64,000 bases of DNA from Lepidurus packardi (GCA_023053545.1 JAKZAN010000002.1:299501-363500), one strand, 5' to 3'. Shown: positions 24,136-33,544, numbered from the stretch's first letter. Program-made: numbers and translations. Notes: a model not told the origin generated them from the letters alone.

Positions 24136-25593
24136 AGGTAGGACACACAAGCAAGGATTGTCCAGAAAAGCCTTCCCAGCCAGTAGCTAGGCGAGTTGTT
24201 GTTGAGTCGTGCCCTATGCTAAAATTGTTGATCAACGGATTAACTTGTTCTGCAGTAATTGATACGGGTAGTCATTGTTCTTTAGTAAGTACGATGGTTG
24301 CAGATAGGCTACCTGAGTTACAAGTCGAACCTACTAGTCGTAGGGTAGCTACTGCGAATCGAGGTCTAGAACTAAGTACAATAGGAGAAAGCAGGGTTGA
24401 ACTTGAATGGGAAAAAGCAGATAGAACTGTATTAGACGTATTAGTGGTTGATTGTACAGACGAAGTAATCCTAGGGACGGACTTTCTTAAACAATGTTCA
24501 GCCATTTTAGATTTCGGTAAAAGCACGCTAAAGTTGAATGGTAAGCTTGTAAGTTTATTGGAGTTGTAGAAGTACGAACAGCTACCATTATTGAAGCCAA
24601 TCAGGAAACTTTTGTAATCGCTACGATTAAGCGACCCTTTACGAATCGTAGGTTGGTCAGCGGTGAAGCGATGCTTGTGGAGCCTAGTCCTTTACTACAA
24701 CAAAAAGGGGTATTTGTAGCTAGGGCCTGCGTATCAGAAACATCTGGTTGCGTACCCGTGTTAGTGTGTAATGTTGGTGATCAACCTGTAAGGTTAGAAG
24801 AGGATGAAGCTTTGGGAGAAGTGTCGATAGCGCTATTAACAAATGAAGTACTTCCCCCAACGGAAAGAAAGAAAGTAGGTGACGAGTGGACGTCAGGGCT
24901 ATCTCATTTAAAATATGAAGAAATAAAGGCTGTTAAATCCCTTTTGAGTGAGTTCAAAGAGGTTTTTGCTGGTGAAGGTCAAGTTGGTAAGGTGGAAAAC
25001 GTAAGCCATAAAATAGAAACTAGGGGTAGTCCGATTAAGCAAAATCCCTACAGGCTTCCCATTCATTTAAAAGAAGTTGTCCAAACCCAGGTTCAAGAGA
25101 TGTTAGAAAACGACATTATTGAGCCTAGTAATTCACCGTGGGCAAGTCCAATTGTGTTAGTGAAAAAGAAAGACGGGGCTTATCGGTTTTGCGTGGATTT
25201 TAGGAAGGTCAATGAAGTAACCAAGAAAGACAGTCACCCGTTGCCAAGGGTAGATGATTTAATCAGGACAGTAGGGTCAGCTCGTTGGTTTACAAGCTTA
25301 GACCAGAACAGCGGTTATTGGCAAGTCCCTATGGAAGATGGATCAAAAGAAGTAACAGCTTTTACTACTGGAGAAAACTTGTTTCAGTTCAAGGTGCTAC
25401 CATTTGGTCTGTGTAATGCACCGGGTACGTTTCAGAGGATGATGAATCAAGTTTTACATGATGTCAATTGGCGTTTTGCTCTCGTTTATTTGGACGATGT
25501 TCTTGTTTTTAGCGGAACATTCGAGCAGCATGTAGAAGACGTGCGTGCGGTACTGAGTAGGTTAGCAAGTAGTGGAATTAAGTTGAATCCATT
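24124..25593 (+). pseudogene. Gypsy-1 gag zinc knuckle, protease and N-terminal reverse transcriptase (frameshifted)
   Basis: A CCHC-type knuckle remnant (CQKVGHTSKDC, first Cys out of register) is followed by an aspartic protease with the DTG triad (VIDTGSHCSLV) at about 24258. A one-base frame change near 24560 separates the protease frame from the RT frame (24580-25593). The RT has the fingers motif SPWASPIVLVKKKDG and the catalytic YLDD in LVYLDDVLVF near 25490. The frame ends because gypsy-2 begins at 25594. This copy cannot make a working polyprotein. Confidence 0.85.
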
Positions 25594-25815
25594 TGTAGTA
25601 TAATTAATGTGATGTTGTAACCTCCTTATGTCCTTGATTCCCTTTGAGACTTGACACTGTGACTACGTGACTAATGCAGAGGTTGACCTACGTTGACCAT
25701 GTTGACTAAGCGACCATGACCTGACTAATTAACCTTTTACCTTCTTGACCTGGTATAAATTTGCAGCTATGTACTTGAATACAGTCAGTCTTAGCCTACG
25801 CACTAAAACGTTACA
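25594..25815 (+). repeat. Gypsy-2 5' LTR (222 bp)
   Basis: Begins TGTAGTATAATT and ends CGTTACA. I compared it with 33319-33540 line by line and saw no difference. The rich TTGAC/GACC short repeats in its first half may be internal regulatory repeats. Confidence 0.95.
25754..25789 (+). promoter_or_regulatory. Gypsy-2 LTR core promoter (TATA box and Inr)
   Basis: TATAAAT at 25754-25760 is followed by the arthropod initiator TCAGT at 25785-25789. The A of the initiator lies 33 bp after the first T of the TATA box, a normal spacing. It predicts an RNA start near 25787 and therefore a leader of only about 29 nt before gag. The 3' LTR carries the same sites. Confidence 0.6.
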
Positions 25816-25816
25816 A

Positions 25817-25833
25817 TGGCGCAGTCGGTAGGA
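25817..25833 (+). other. Gypsy-2 primer binding site, tRNA-Ser
   Basis: TGGCGCAGTCGGTAGGA begins one base after the LTR end and is complementary to the 3' end (including CCA) of arthropod tRNA-Ser as I know it. The gag start codon (25816-25818) overlaps its first bases, so the primer site is also coding sequence. Confidence 0.8.
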
Positions 25834-25863
25834 CAAAATGCTGGCGAAATTCGCACTCCCAAA

Positions 25864-25877
25864 CAGTGTTGCCAGAT
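25864..25877 (+). repeat. hAT left terminal inverted repeat
   Basis: The 14-bp end CAGTGTTGCCAGAT pairs perfectly with 28573-28586 on the other strand. It is immediately preceded by the target copy CTCCCAAA. Confidence 0.95.
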
Positions 25878-25879
25878 AC

Positions 25880-25965
25880 GGCGATTTCTCGCCAACTTTG
25901 GCGACTTGGGAGCATAGTTTGGCGTGCATTTGAAGGCACTTGGCGATTGGCGATGTATTTGGCGA
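25880..25965 (+). repeat. hAT left subterminal GGCGA motif cluster
   Basis: Five copies of GGCGA lie at 25880, 25900, 25942, 25949 and 25961, most inside TTGGCGA(C/T)T. hAT transposases are known to bind short subterminal repeats, so these are candidate binding sites (inference). Confidence 0.6.
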
Positions 25966-26544
25966 CTTTTGCTCGTTTTTACGTGATGAAGATTTTTATA
26001 TAGAAAACCAAACTCCGTTCGCAATGTATTCTTGCCGCTTTTATTTACATAGAGGTAATAGACCGCATTCCGTAACCAGCAGACCGGTTCCCAGGGGAGG
26101 CGCGGATCCCTTGTTAAAGCATACAGGGTAGGTGCGGATTCTACGACTTCGGGAACCGCTGCCAGATGACTCGCAGTCTGGCGCTCTGTGAACTGCTCTC
26201 AAGGTATGTTGGGCGCGAGATTCAAAGTTCTAGTGCCGATATGGCGGCTGAATCAGTAATAGATCGCGAGTTTGATTAGGGTGTTTTTTCCAATTGAAGA
26301 GCTTGAAGCTTCGCGCTGAAATGTTTGTCTTAATTACTGATTAATGTGGCGTAGCGAGGGTGAAACTTTATAGATTTATAGTCAAATGAAAGGAAAGTGA
26401 GTTCCTTACGAAGTTTATCTTTTTTTCCGAGGTCATTTAGAACGCTAGAGACGAAATCGCAGTGCGTTCACGTACAGGAATCAAAGCATCAGGATTATAA
26501 AGGTTAGTGTTTATATCACAGTATAAAGGTTTACACAGTATGGT

Positions 26545-26788
26545 AACTGGGGGTATCTTCCAATGTAAAGGGATTAAGACGATTTTCTCGGTCTCAAGAG
26601 GATGTGGGGGTAACAAGGAACATAGGAGGGATGGATTCACAGACTTGCCCATCCTACCCCAGAAGTAGGCATTCCAAATCTACTACAAGAAGGGTTCGAA
26701 AAGAGAACAAAACATTCACAAAACGGGGGACTGGTGACCTTTCTCTCGAGGGAGTTTGGGGCTGACGTAAGATTCGACTAGCATTGCG
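26545..26788 (-). repeat. Inverted copy of a dispersed repeat within the hAT element
   Basis: Read on the minus strand this segment matches 35590-35851 continuing at 41112. Shared blocks include TACGTCAGCC, GAGAAAGGTCACCAGTCCCC, AGTAGATT.GGAATGCCTAC, ACATCCTCTTG.GACCGAGA and CATTGGAAG.ATACCCC. It is diverged from that copy, non-coding, and probably destroyed the 5' part of the transposase gene. The family is unknown to me. Confidence 0.7.
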
Positions 26789-27138
26789 CGATTTTGAAAG
26801 TTTTTCTCCCGGAAATGATTATGCTGGATCTTGGTATTAAAGTCTTACGGTAATATCTTTCAGCTCACATTGCTTGCTAATCCGCAAAGAAAGGCAAGCA
26901 CTTGCTACGTTCTACTGTTTTTAATTTCATATAAATAGCGTCGTCTCATCAACTCGTCAGCAATTGCTATTGCGCTTCCGTGCAGTTTGTTGCAAATTTC
27001 ACAGAGCTCACTCGCAATTTCTTTCAAAGCAGATTTTTACCGTTTTCTTAACACGACTCTCTTAACACAACGAGGTATTTTATAGTATATGGGGTTGGAG
27101 AATATGGAGTATATTTATACACGGCAGTTGTCGGCTTC

Positions 27139-28420
27139 TTGGCTGAGAGAAAGCTCCCCCTTGCAAATCTCATTGGTATTGGCACTGATGGTGCTAGTGC
27201 AATGTGTGGTGTTAACAATTCTCTCTACACCAAACTTCGTGACAGCGTACCAGGGTTAATATTAGTTAAATGTATTTGTCACTCGCTTCACTTAGCTGCC
27301 TCCAAAGCTTGTTTAGTTTTTCCTAAACACGTTGATTTTATGGTTCGGGAAACCTACAACTGGTTTAGCAATAGCCCAATGCGTAGAAGCCTGTATAGAG
27401 AAATATAGTTTTCCTGTATAGTTTCTCGTTGCATAACTAGAATATTGGACCAGTGGGACAGTTTAGCAGCTTTCTTCAACTCTGTGTCAATTAAAGAACG
27501 CTGTTATACTGCAAGCCTCCTTCGTGACATGTATAATGACGAAACAAACAAGCTTTTTTTCATCTTTTTAAAGCCAATTCTCTTGGAAGTCGAAAGTTTT
27601 AATTTAAAGTTTCAGAGGGAGACGGTTGATAGCTTTTCCTTATTTGGGGAACTCGAAACGTACGTTAGTAAAACGCATTGTAACCCCTAAAGTTATCCAA
27701 ACCGACGTGACGACAACCGTTTTATCAGATCATAATTTTTTGAAAGATAGTGAAGCTGATTTGGGTTATGATTTTGAACAAGCTCTGAAGGCAGCTAAGT
27801 GTCACGAAAAAACAAGTATGATTTTAAAGATCTGCAAGGGCTTCTTAATAGAGCTTACAAAGCAATTAATTATGCGTGTTCCCACTAATTTAACCTTATT
27901 CCGAAAACTGGGCTCTTTTTCTCCTTTGTCTGTGCTGAGCCCCAATCCAGCCAAGTTTTCGCAATTGCCCCTTCTCTCGCCAAGATGCCGAACATCTGAA
28001 CTAGAGAACCAGTGGAGGAATGTTTTATCCGTAAACTGGAGATTATTTTTAAAAGAAAATGTTCCTCTGGATAGCTGTGAATTTTGGGGAAGCGTGTATT
28101 CTTTTGTCGATTCAATGGGTAATACCCCATTCCAAGATATAGCATTGTATGTTTTGTCGTTGCTGTCTTTGCCCTTCAGCAATGCAGCGTGCGAAAGGGT
28201 GTTCAGCCATGTCAGCGTCAGTCATGTCAGCGTCAAGTCGAAGCTCAGAAATAGGCTGTCAACGTCAACTCTCACACAGATTTTGCATGTCAAGTACGGG
28301 TTACGTATGAAGGGGATATGCTGTAAAGACTTTCAGCCCTCTGAAAAGATGTTAGAAAAGTTTAACTCAGTTATGTACACCTCGGAAGACGACGAAGATA
28401 TTTCCGAATATCTAGAATAA
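27139..28420 (+). pseudogene. hAT transposase, C-terminal two thirds, broken
   Basis: Three open pieces (27139-27405, 27445-27687, about 27660-28420) cover the DDE-type core and the C-terminal dimerisation region. Marks are GIGTDGASAMCGVNNSLY (around a catalytic Asp), CICHSLHLAASKAC, and the hAT dimerisation block LLSLPFSNAACERVFSHV followed by KSKLRNRLS. A TAG at 27406 and frame changes near 27660 interrupt it, and no N-terminal BED finger remains. The sequence resembles ZBED5/SCAND3-like hAT proteins. A TATAAAT at 26930 and TCAG at about 26957 could be the old promoter. Confidence 0.85.
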
Positions 28421-28488
28421 ATGCGCGTAAAGTAACATTTAATTCATGTTTTTACTGTACAACTTATTTTGTATTTCAGCTAAACAGT

Positions 28489-28537
28489 GGCGACTTTGGC
28501 GACTTGTCTTCCGCTATTTTTGGCGACATATAGGCGA
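28489..28537 (+). repeat. hAT right subterminal GGCGA motif cluster
   Basis: Four copies of GGCGA lie at 28489, 28498, 28522 and 28533, again in GGCGACTT context and in the same orientation as the left cluster. Confidence 0.6.
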
Positions 28538-28572
28538 CTTCGAGTTTGAATTTGGCGGGCTCTGGGAAAAAA

Positions 28573-28586
28573 ATCTGGCAACACTG
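28573..28586 (-). repeat. hAT right terminal inverted repeat
   Basis: ATCTGGCAACACTG is the exact reverse complement of the left end and is followed by the target copy CTCCCAAA at 28587-28594. Confidence 0.95.
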
Positions 28587-29367
28587 CTCCCAAATTCGCA
28601 CCAGAATTTTTTTCTAGTGGTACGAGTGACGATTGGGAAGCGTGGTGTAGGCATTTTGATCGCTATGTGAAGTTTAATAACTTAAGTGATTCAAAAAAAG
28701 TGGATCTTCTCGCCATGTCATTGCGAGGACGTGCAGAGAAAGTCTTTTCGGCTTTAGACACGGATATACAAGCGAACTATACTCGTACAGTAGTCGCACT
28801 GAGTGAAATTTTTCAAGAAACTGATCTTAGTGTGTATCAGCGCAAGTTTGACACGATGATGAGGAGCAAGGGTGAATCTGTGTTAGAGTTCGTGAGTCAG
28901 CTTCGATCCACTTTACAAAGGGCTTATCCAACAATGGACGTTGTGAGCTACGAGCGGATGATTGTCAACCGTTTAATCGACTCGGCGGAAACACGAGAGC
29001 TACGAATGCAACTGAATGCTTTGCAAGGTCTGTCAGTTGACAAAGCGGTGGAAATTATTCGTGGTTACGAGAAGGCCACCGAACAAGAAGCTCGCCGTAA
29101 AGTGAAGATTGTTGCGGAAATGGACTCTTCTGCAACAGCTGAAGTAGCGGCCACGACGTCAACTACGATGGAACAGCGACTGTCCAACATGGAAAAATTT
29201 ATGGAGCAGCGATTCTCCAATGTTGAGAAATTCATGGAGGAAATGAAGGCGAATTCCTTTAGCAGACCGAGATCGGGCAACAAGTGGAACAAGCAGAGGA
29301 CTTGCTATAATTGTGGGGAACCCGGTCATCTGAAGGCAACCTGCACCAAACCCAAGGCGAATGATGA

Positions 29368-32300
29368 TTCCAAGAAGCAGGGAAACTCCAAGTAACTGGA
29401 AGATCGGCTCCGTCTCCAGTTGTGTCCCCCAAAGGAGCTGATATGGAATTTGTCACGGCGAATGTGAATGTAGCTGCGTTTGTAAAGGGTTATTGTGGTG
29501 AGAGGGTTGTTCCCATGCTTGTAGACTCGGGTTCCGCAATTACATTAGTGAAACCCTATCTTGTGCAAAACTTAAGTTTAGAGGCAGTGACAGTTCGGGT
29601 TAGAACAGCGAACAATCAAACTATGAATATTTTGGGTTGCACCGTTGCTTCGTTTAGGATTAAGGAGAAGGAATTTTCCTTTAATGCCTACGTTACTGAC
29701 GACATGAATCAAGAAGTCATCTTGGGTCGAGACTTTTTACAGGAGTTTGGAATGGTGATAGACTTCAAAAACAGTATGTTGCGTTTTGGGGACAATCACG
29801 TGCTTCTGGAGGAGAACATTCCGGATACGGTTGCTGCCGTGCTGATGGAAACACTTTTTATACCAGCCCGTCATGAAATTCTGACAACAGCCCGAGTGCC
29901 TGATACTTTCTCTGGACAAGGATTGGTAGAAGGAACCTCTATCCATGCGGAAATGAGTGGGTTTTTTGTTGCGAGGGCACTAGTTTCAGTTAACAACGGG
30001 CGTATTCCAGTGAGACTGATGAACGTTACAGACCAACCCGTTCGTTTGAAGTCGGGGACCACTGTTGGAGTTTTTACAGTTTTAGCGAATTCAGTGAACC
30101 AGGTGATCACTTCGAATGTTGGGTACGACGTGCAAGATCCCCACGACAACGGTGAGACTAAGAAACACAAAGGCTCTCTGCTTTCCCTGTTTGGAGAACC
30201 ATCCAGAACTTTAACGGCACGTCAGAGGGATGAGTTAGAGAAATTTCTTCAGAAACACGAGAGTATATTGTCAGTGCATCAAAGTGATTTGGGGAGAACA
30301 ACGTATCTCAAACATCGAATTAACACCGGAACGCAACCACCTGTTCGGGTACACCCCAGGAGGATACCTGCACATTGGAAGCCTCAACTAGAAACAATGG
30401 TCCAGGATCTTCAGGGACAAGGAGTTATTTCACCTTCTTCAAGCCCATGGAGTTCACCTATTGTGATGGTAAGAAAGAAGGATGGGACTCTGCGCTTATG
30501 TGTGGATTACCGGGCTTTGAATAACGTGACGGTCAAGGACGCTTACCCTCTTCCGAGGATTGACGAAACCTTGGACGCTTTGGCGGGAGCGAGGTACTTC
30601 TCTACACTGGATCTCGTAAGTGGGTACTATCAATTAGAGGTTGAGGCCGAAGATCGAGAGAAAACTGCCTTTCAAACACCCCAAGGCTTATTTGAATTTA
30701 ATGTGATGCCTTTTGGACTTTGCAATGGGCCGAGCAGTTTCCAAAGACTGATGGAGCTGGTCCTTAGAGGATTACAGTGGAAAATTTGCCTGATTTATTT
30801 AGACGATATCGTTATCTTTAGCCGAACATTTGAGGAGCATTTAGCCAGACTTGAAGAAGTTTGCCAGCGGTTACGAGATGCCAATTTGAAGATCAAACCG
30901 AGCAAGTGCAAGTTGTTCCGGGAAACGGTCATATTCCTTGGGCATGTAGTGAGCCAAGACGGCATACAAACTGATCCGGAGAAGACTAGGGCTATTGTGG
31001 AATGGCCGAGACCCGACAACGCGGATCAGGTGGCTCAGTTTCTAGGTTTGGCTTCGTATTACAGAAGGTTTGTTCGGAATTTTGCTGACATTGCGAAGCC
31101 ACTCTACAAATTAACAGAGGCAAGTGTAAAGTTTGAGTGGTCCACCGTTTGTGACGAAGCTTTTGCAGAGCTGAAACGGCTACTATCTTCTACACCCATT
31201 TTGGTTTTCCCTGAGCTGTCCAAGCCATTTATTGTGGACTGCGATGCAAGCAATGTGGGTCTTGGTGGCGTTTTGTCACAAATAATCGATGGGGTGGAGC
31301 GGCCAGTTGCATTTGCCAGTCGAAGTTTGTCCAGAGCGGAAACGCGTTATTGTGTAACAAGGAAGGAGTTGCTAGCAATGAAGTTTGCTTTAACACAGTT
31401 TAGCCACTATTTGCTGGGGCGACCTTTTAGAATTCGTACTGACAATAGTGCGGTTAGCTGGGTTAAAAGATGCAAGAACCCTTCGGGACAAGTCCTTCGC
31501 TGGTTAAGCCTTTTCGAGTCTTACCAATTCTCAATAGAACATCGCCCAGGAAAAAAGCACACAAACGCTGATGCGTTATCTAGACGTCCCTGTGGGCAGT
31601 GCGGAATGCAATATGACGGAGTTGAGAGTTCAGAAGATGAGGAGGATGGCGATATCCCAGACATGCCCTGTACTAATCCATCAGCTGACCCGGTTGTAAG
31701 TTCCTTGGAATCCCAGCAAGAAGAGACGTCAGTGACTTTTCAGCAGAAAAGTGACGAGGATCTTAAAGTGGTTTTTGAATGGCTCCGGTCACCGAACACC
31801 TTCCCAGATTCGCCGCGAGGCCTAAACCCGACATTGCGGAGTTACTGGACTCAAAGAAGTAAGATTTGCTTACAGGAAGGGGTTCTGTACCGGAAGTGGA
31901 TTTTCGAAGAGGGGGAACGTCTCCTACCCCTGGTTCCTCGAAAGGTGGTGAGCATTCTGTTAAGGACTTATCATGATGATGCAACAGCTGCCCACATGGG
32001 TGTAGGGCGTACTATATCCAAGTTAAGACAGAGGTTCTACTGGCCCAAAATGCAGGAAGATGTGATGGCGTGGTGCAAGAAGTGTATCATTTGTGGGCAG
32101 AACAACTCGCCACAGCAGAAGAGCCGTGCCCCTTTAAGATCCTTGTCTGCCAAACGGCCAGGTGAAATTGTAGCCATGGATATATTGGGTCCTTTGCCTG
32201 AAACGAAGTGGGGTCATAGATACATTCTCGTTGCTGGCGATTTATTCACCAAATGGCTAGAGGCGTATCCCATTCCTAATCAAGAAGCCGAAACGATTGC

Positions 32301-33273
32301 CGATAAGTTCCTCAACGAGTTTGTGTGTCGGTTTGGGGCACCAGAGCAACTGCACACAGATCAAGGTAGAAATTTCGATGGAAACATTGTAAAGGAAGTG
32401 TGCGACATACTAAAAATCAACAAGACGAGAACAACGCCATACCACCCTCAGAGTGATGGTTTTGTGGAGCGAGCGAACCGGACGATATTGGCCGGGTTGA
32501 GTAAGCTTCTTGACCAAGCTGAGGAAACATGGGACAGTTTGCTGCCAAAGGTCCTATTGGCTTACCGGTCAGGTATTCAAGCGTCAACTGATTTTACTCC
32601 GGCTAAGTTACATTTAGGACGTGAATTGCTGTTGCCGGCTGATGTAGTGTTCCAAGCGGGAAACGTGGCTAAAACAAGAACTTCGGTTTCCGAGTATGCC
32701 AGCAACCTGGAGCAAGATTTGAAAACGGTGTATAAAAAAGCAGGTGAACGGTTGCTTGCAGCTCAAGCTCGGCAGAAGCAGTATTATGATCGCGATGTTG
32801 CTGGAAAGACTTTGCAAGTGGGTGATCTCGTGTGGGTGCATGCTCCGGTCCCTAAAAGAGGGAAATCTCCAAAATTCCACAGGCCGTGGTTTGGTCCTTT
32901 TATTGTAATTAAGAAAATCTCTGAAGAAGTGTTCCGGGTTAAAAACAAGACTACGGGAGCTCGCAGAGTGGTACACTTTAATAACATCAAACGTTGTGAG
33001 GCTGAAGAAGAATCCGAAGAAACGCCGACAGTAACCGAACCCCCTGTTCCTATGAATTCGGAACCTCCCACGTCGCCACGGTTTTTGGACATGTATGAGG
33101 ATTGGTGTATTTTGGACAGCAACGGTGAAAATGAAGTAATACCTAGTGAAAATGAGACGGAGACAAGTATTCCCGAGATTGAGAACATCCCTGAACGAGC
33201 GAGCAGTCGTATTAGGAGACCACCGCAAAGACTAGTGTATGTGGAACCTGGATGTTCATTGAATTTATGCTAG
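29368..33273 (+). CDS. Gypsy-2 Pol polyprotein (protease, RT, RNase H, integrase)
   Basis: One uninterrupted frame of about 1300 codons, probably expressed only as a Gag-Pol fusion through the -1 frameshift at 29380, since it has no ATG near its start. Numbering from codon 29422: protease DSG at about residue 35; RT with SPWSSPIVMVRKKDG and catalytic YLDD at 459-462; RNase H with VDCDASNVGLGG (Asp about 606); integrase zinc region (H..H..CKKCIIC) from about 850; and integrase D-D-E at about 919 (AMDILG), 980 (HTDQGRNFD) and 1016 (GFVERANR). A GPF-type end module (RPWFGPFIVIKKI) precedes an acidic tail. Every catalytic residue I checked is present. All this argues for a recently active element. 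Confidence 0.95.
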   Translation, partial: FQEAGKLQVTGRSAPSPVVSPKGADMEFVTANVNVAAFVKGYCGERVVPMLVDSGSAITLVKPYLVQNLSLEAVTVRVRTANNQTMNILGCTVASFRIKEKEFSFNAYVTDDMNQEVILGRDFLQEFGMVIDFKNSMLRFGDNHVLLEENIPDTVAAVLMETLFIPARHEILTTARVPDTFSGQGLVEGTSIHAEMSGFFVARALVSVNNGRIPVRLMNVTDQPVRLKSGTTVGVFTVLANSVNQVITSNVGYDVQDPHDNGETKKHKGSLLSLFGEPSRTLTARQRDELEKFLQKHESILSVHQSDLGRTTYLKHRINTGTQPPVRVHPRRIPAHWKPQLETMVQDLQGQGVISPSSSPWSSPIVMVRKKDGTLRLCVDYRALNNVTVKDAYPLPRIDETLDALAGARYFSTLDLVSGYYQLEVEAEDREKTAFQTPQGLFEFNVMPFGLCNGPSSFQRLMELVLRGLQWKICLIYLDDIVIFSRTFEEHLARLEEVCQRLRDANLKIKPSKCKLFRETVIFLGHVVSQDGIQTDPEKTRAIVEWPRPDNADQVAQFLGLASYYRRFVRNFADIAKPLYKLTEASVKFEWSTVCDEAFAELKRLLSSTPILVFPELSKPFIVDCDASNVGLGGVLSQIIDGVERPVAFASRSLSRAETRYCVTRKELLAMKFALTQFSHYLLGRPFRIRTDNSAVSWVKRCKNPSGQVLRWLSLFESYQFSIEHRPGKKHTNADALSRRPCGQCGMQYDGVESSEDEEDGDIPDMPCTNPSADPVVSSLESQQEETSVTFQQKSDEDLKVVFEWLRSPNTFPDSPRGLNPTLRSYWTQRSKICLQEGVLYRKWIFEEGERLLPLVPRKVVSILLRTYHDDATAAHMGVGRTISKLRQRFYWPKMQEDVMAWCKKCIICGQNNSPQQKSRAPLRSLSAKRPGEIVAMDILGPLPETKWGHRYILVAGDLFTKWLEAYPIPNQEAETIADKFLNEFVCRFGAPEQLHTDQGRNFDGNIVKEVCDILKINKTRTTPYHPQSDGFVERANRTILAGLSKLLDQAEETWDSLLPKVLLAYRSGIQASTDFTPAKLHLGRELLLPADVVFQAGNVAKTRTSVSEYASNLEQDLKTVYKKAGERLLAAQARQKQYYDRDVAGKTLQVGDLVWVHAPVPKRGKSPKFHRPWFGPFIVIKKISEEVFRVKNKTTGARRVVHFNNIKRCEAEEESEETPTVTEPPVPMNSEPPTSPRFLDMYEDWCILDSNGENEVIPSENETETSIPEIENIPERASSRIRRPPQRLVYVEPGCSLNLC
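29380..29419 (+). promoter_or_regulatory. Programmed -1 ribosomal frameshift signal, gypsy-2 gag-pol
   Basis: The heptamer G GGA AAC (29380-29386) lies in the gag frame exactly as X XXY YYZ, within the 28-nt overlap where gag (stop 29395) and pol (open from 29368, -1 frame) are both open. A 9-nt spacer (29387-29395) leads to a stem-loop. 29396-29400 plus GA at 29402-29403 pair with 29413-29419 (CTGGA/TCCAG plus GA/TC, one bulged A). Heptamer, frame, spacing and stem all fit known retroviral-type -1 sites. Confidence 0.85.
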
Positions 33274-33307
33274 GAAGTGAAAATGAAAAGGAAACTTGTT
33301 TCTTGTT

Positions 33308-33318
33308 AAGGGGGCGAG
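33308..33318 (+). other. Gypsy-2 polypurine tract
   Basis: AAGGGGGCGAG directly precedes the 3' LTR and is the expected plus-strand primer site. One C interrupts the purine run. Confidence 0.7.
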
Positions 33319-33540
33319 TGTAGTATAATTAATGTGATGTTGTAACCTCCTTATGTCCTTGATTCCCTTTGAGACTTGACACTGTGACTACGTGACTAAT
33401 GCAGAGGTTGACCTACGTTGACCATGTTGACTAAGCGACCATGACCTGACTAATTAACCTTTTACCTTCTTGACCTGGTATAAATTTGCAGCTATGTACT
33501 TGAATACAGTCAGTCTTAGCCTACGCACTAAAACGTTACA
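33319..33540 (+). repeat. Gypsy-2 3' LTR (222 bp)
   Basis: Same length and, by eye, same sequence as the 5' LTR, followed by the target copy CATT at 33541-33544. Confidence 0.95.
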
Positions 33541-33544
33541 CATT

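Larger units (their letters stand above)
25864..28586 (+). mobile_element. hAT-superfamily DNA transposon inserted in gypsy-2 gag
   Basis: The 2723-bp element has perfect 14-bp terminal inverted repeats (CAGTGTTGCCAGAT and its complement) and an exact 8-bp target duplication, CTCCCAAA, at 25856-25863 and 28587-28594. An 8-bp duplication and a terminal CAG(T)G are hAT hallmarks. It encodes a broken hAT transposase (C-terminal half) and carries an older repeat in its left part. GGCGA motifs cluster just inside both ends. Confidence 0.95.
25816..29395 (+). pseudogene. Gypsy-2 gag, interrupted by the hAT transposon
   Basis: The frame starts with ATG at 25816, is open to 25863, and resumes in register at 28595 after the hAT element and one copy of its 8-bp target repeat. 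It stops at 29393-29395. The pieces total about 282 codons, apparently with no other lesion. The C-terminal part has a coiled-coil-like stretch (MEQRLSNMEKFMEQRFS) and one CCHC zinc knuckle (CYNCGEPGHLKATC), the nucleic-acid-binding mark of retrotransposon Gag. The hAT insertion is the only visible reason the gene is broken. The product would form the element's particle. Confidence 0.88.
25594..33540 (+). mobile_element. Gypsy-2: young Ty3/gypsy LTR retrotransposon inserted in gypsy-1
   Basis: This is a 7947-bp insertion made of two 222-bp LTRs (TG...CA ends), a tRNA-Ser primer site, gag, pol in the -1 frame and a polypurine tract. It is flanked by the 4-bp direct repeat CATT (25590-25593 and 33541-33544). 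Without the hAT insertion (25864-28594 including one target copy) it would be about 5.2 kb. There is no env-like frame and no chromodomain. The tRNA-Ser primer and short LTRs recall the Mag lineage (inference). The LTRs appear identical by eye, which implies recent insertion. Confidence 0.95.

Noticed and set aside
25817..25833. tRNA gene (D-arm-like GCGCAGTCGGTAG)
   Set aside because: The match is to the complement of a tRNA-Ser 3' end directly after an LTR, i.e. a primer binding site. No full tRNA cloverleaf surrounds it.
32614..33228. 204-codon minus-strand frame in gypsy-2 integrase
   Set aside because: Antisense shadow of the intact pol frame; no family marks.
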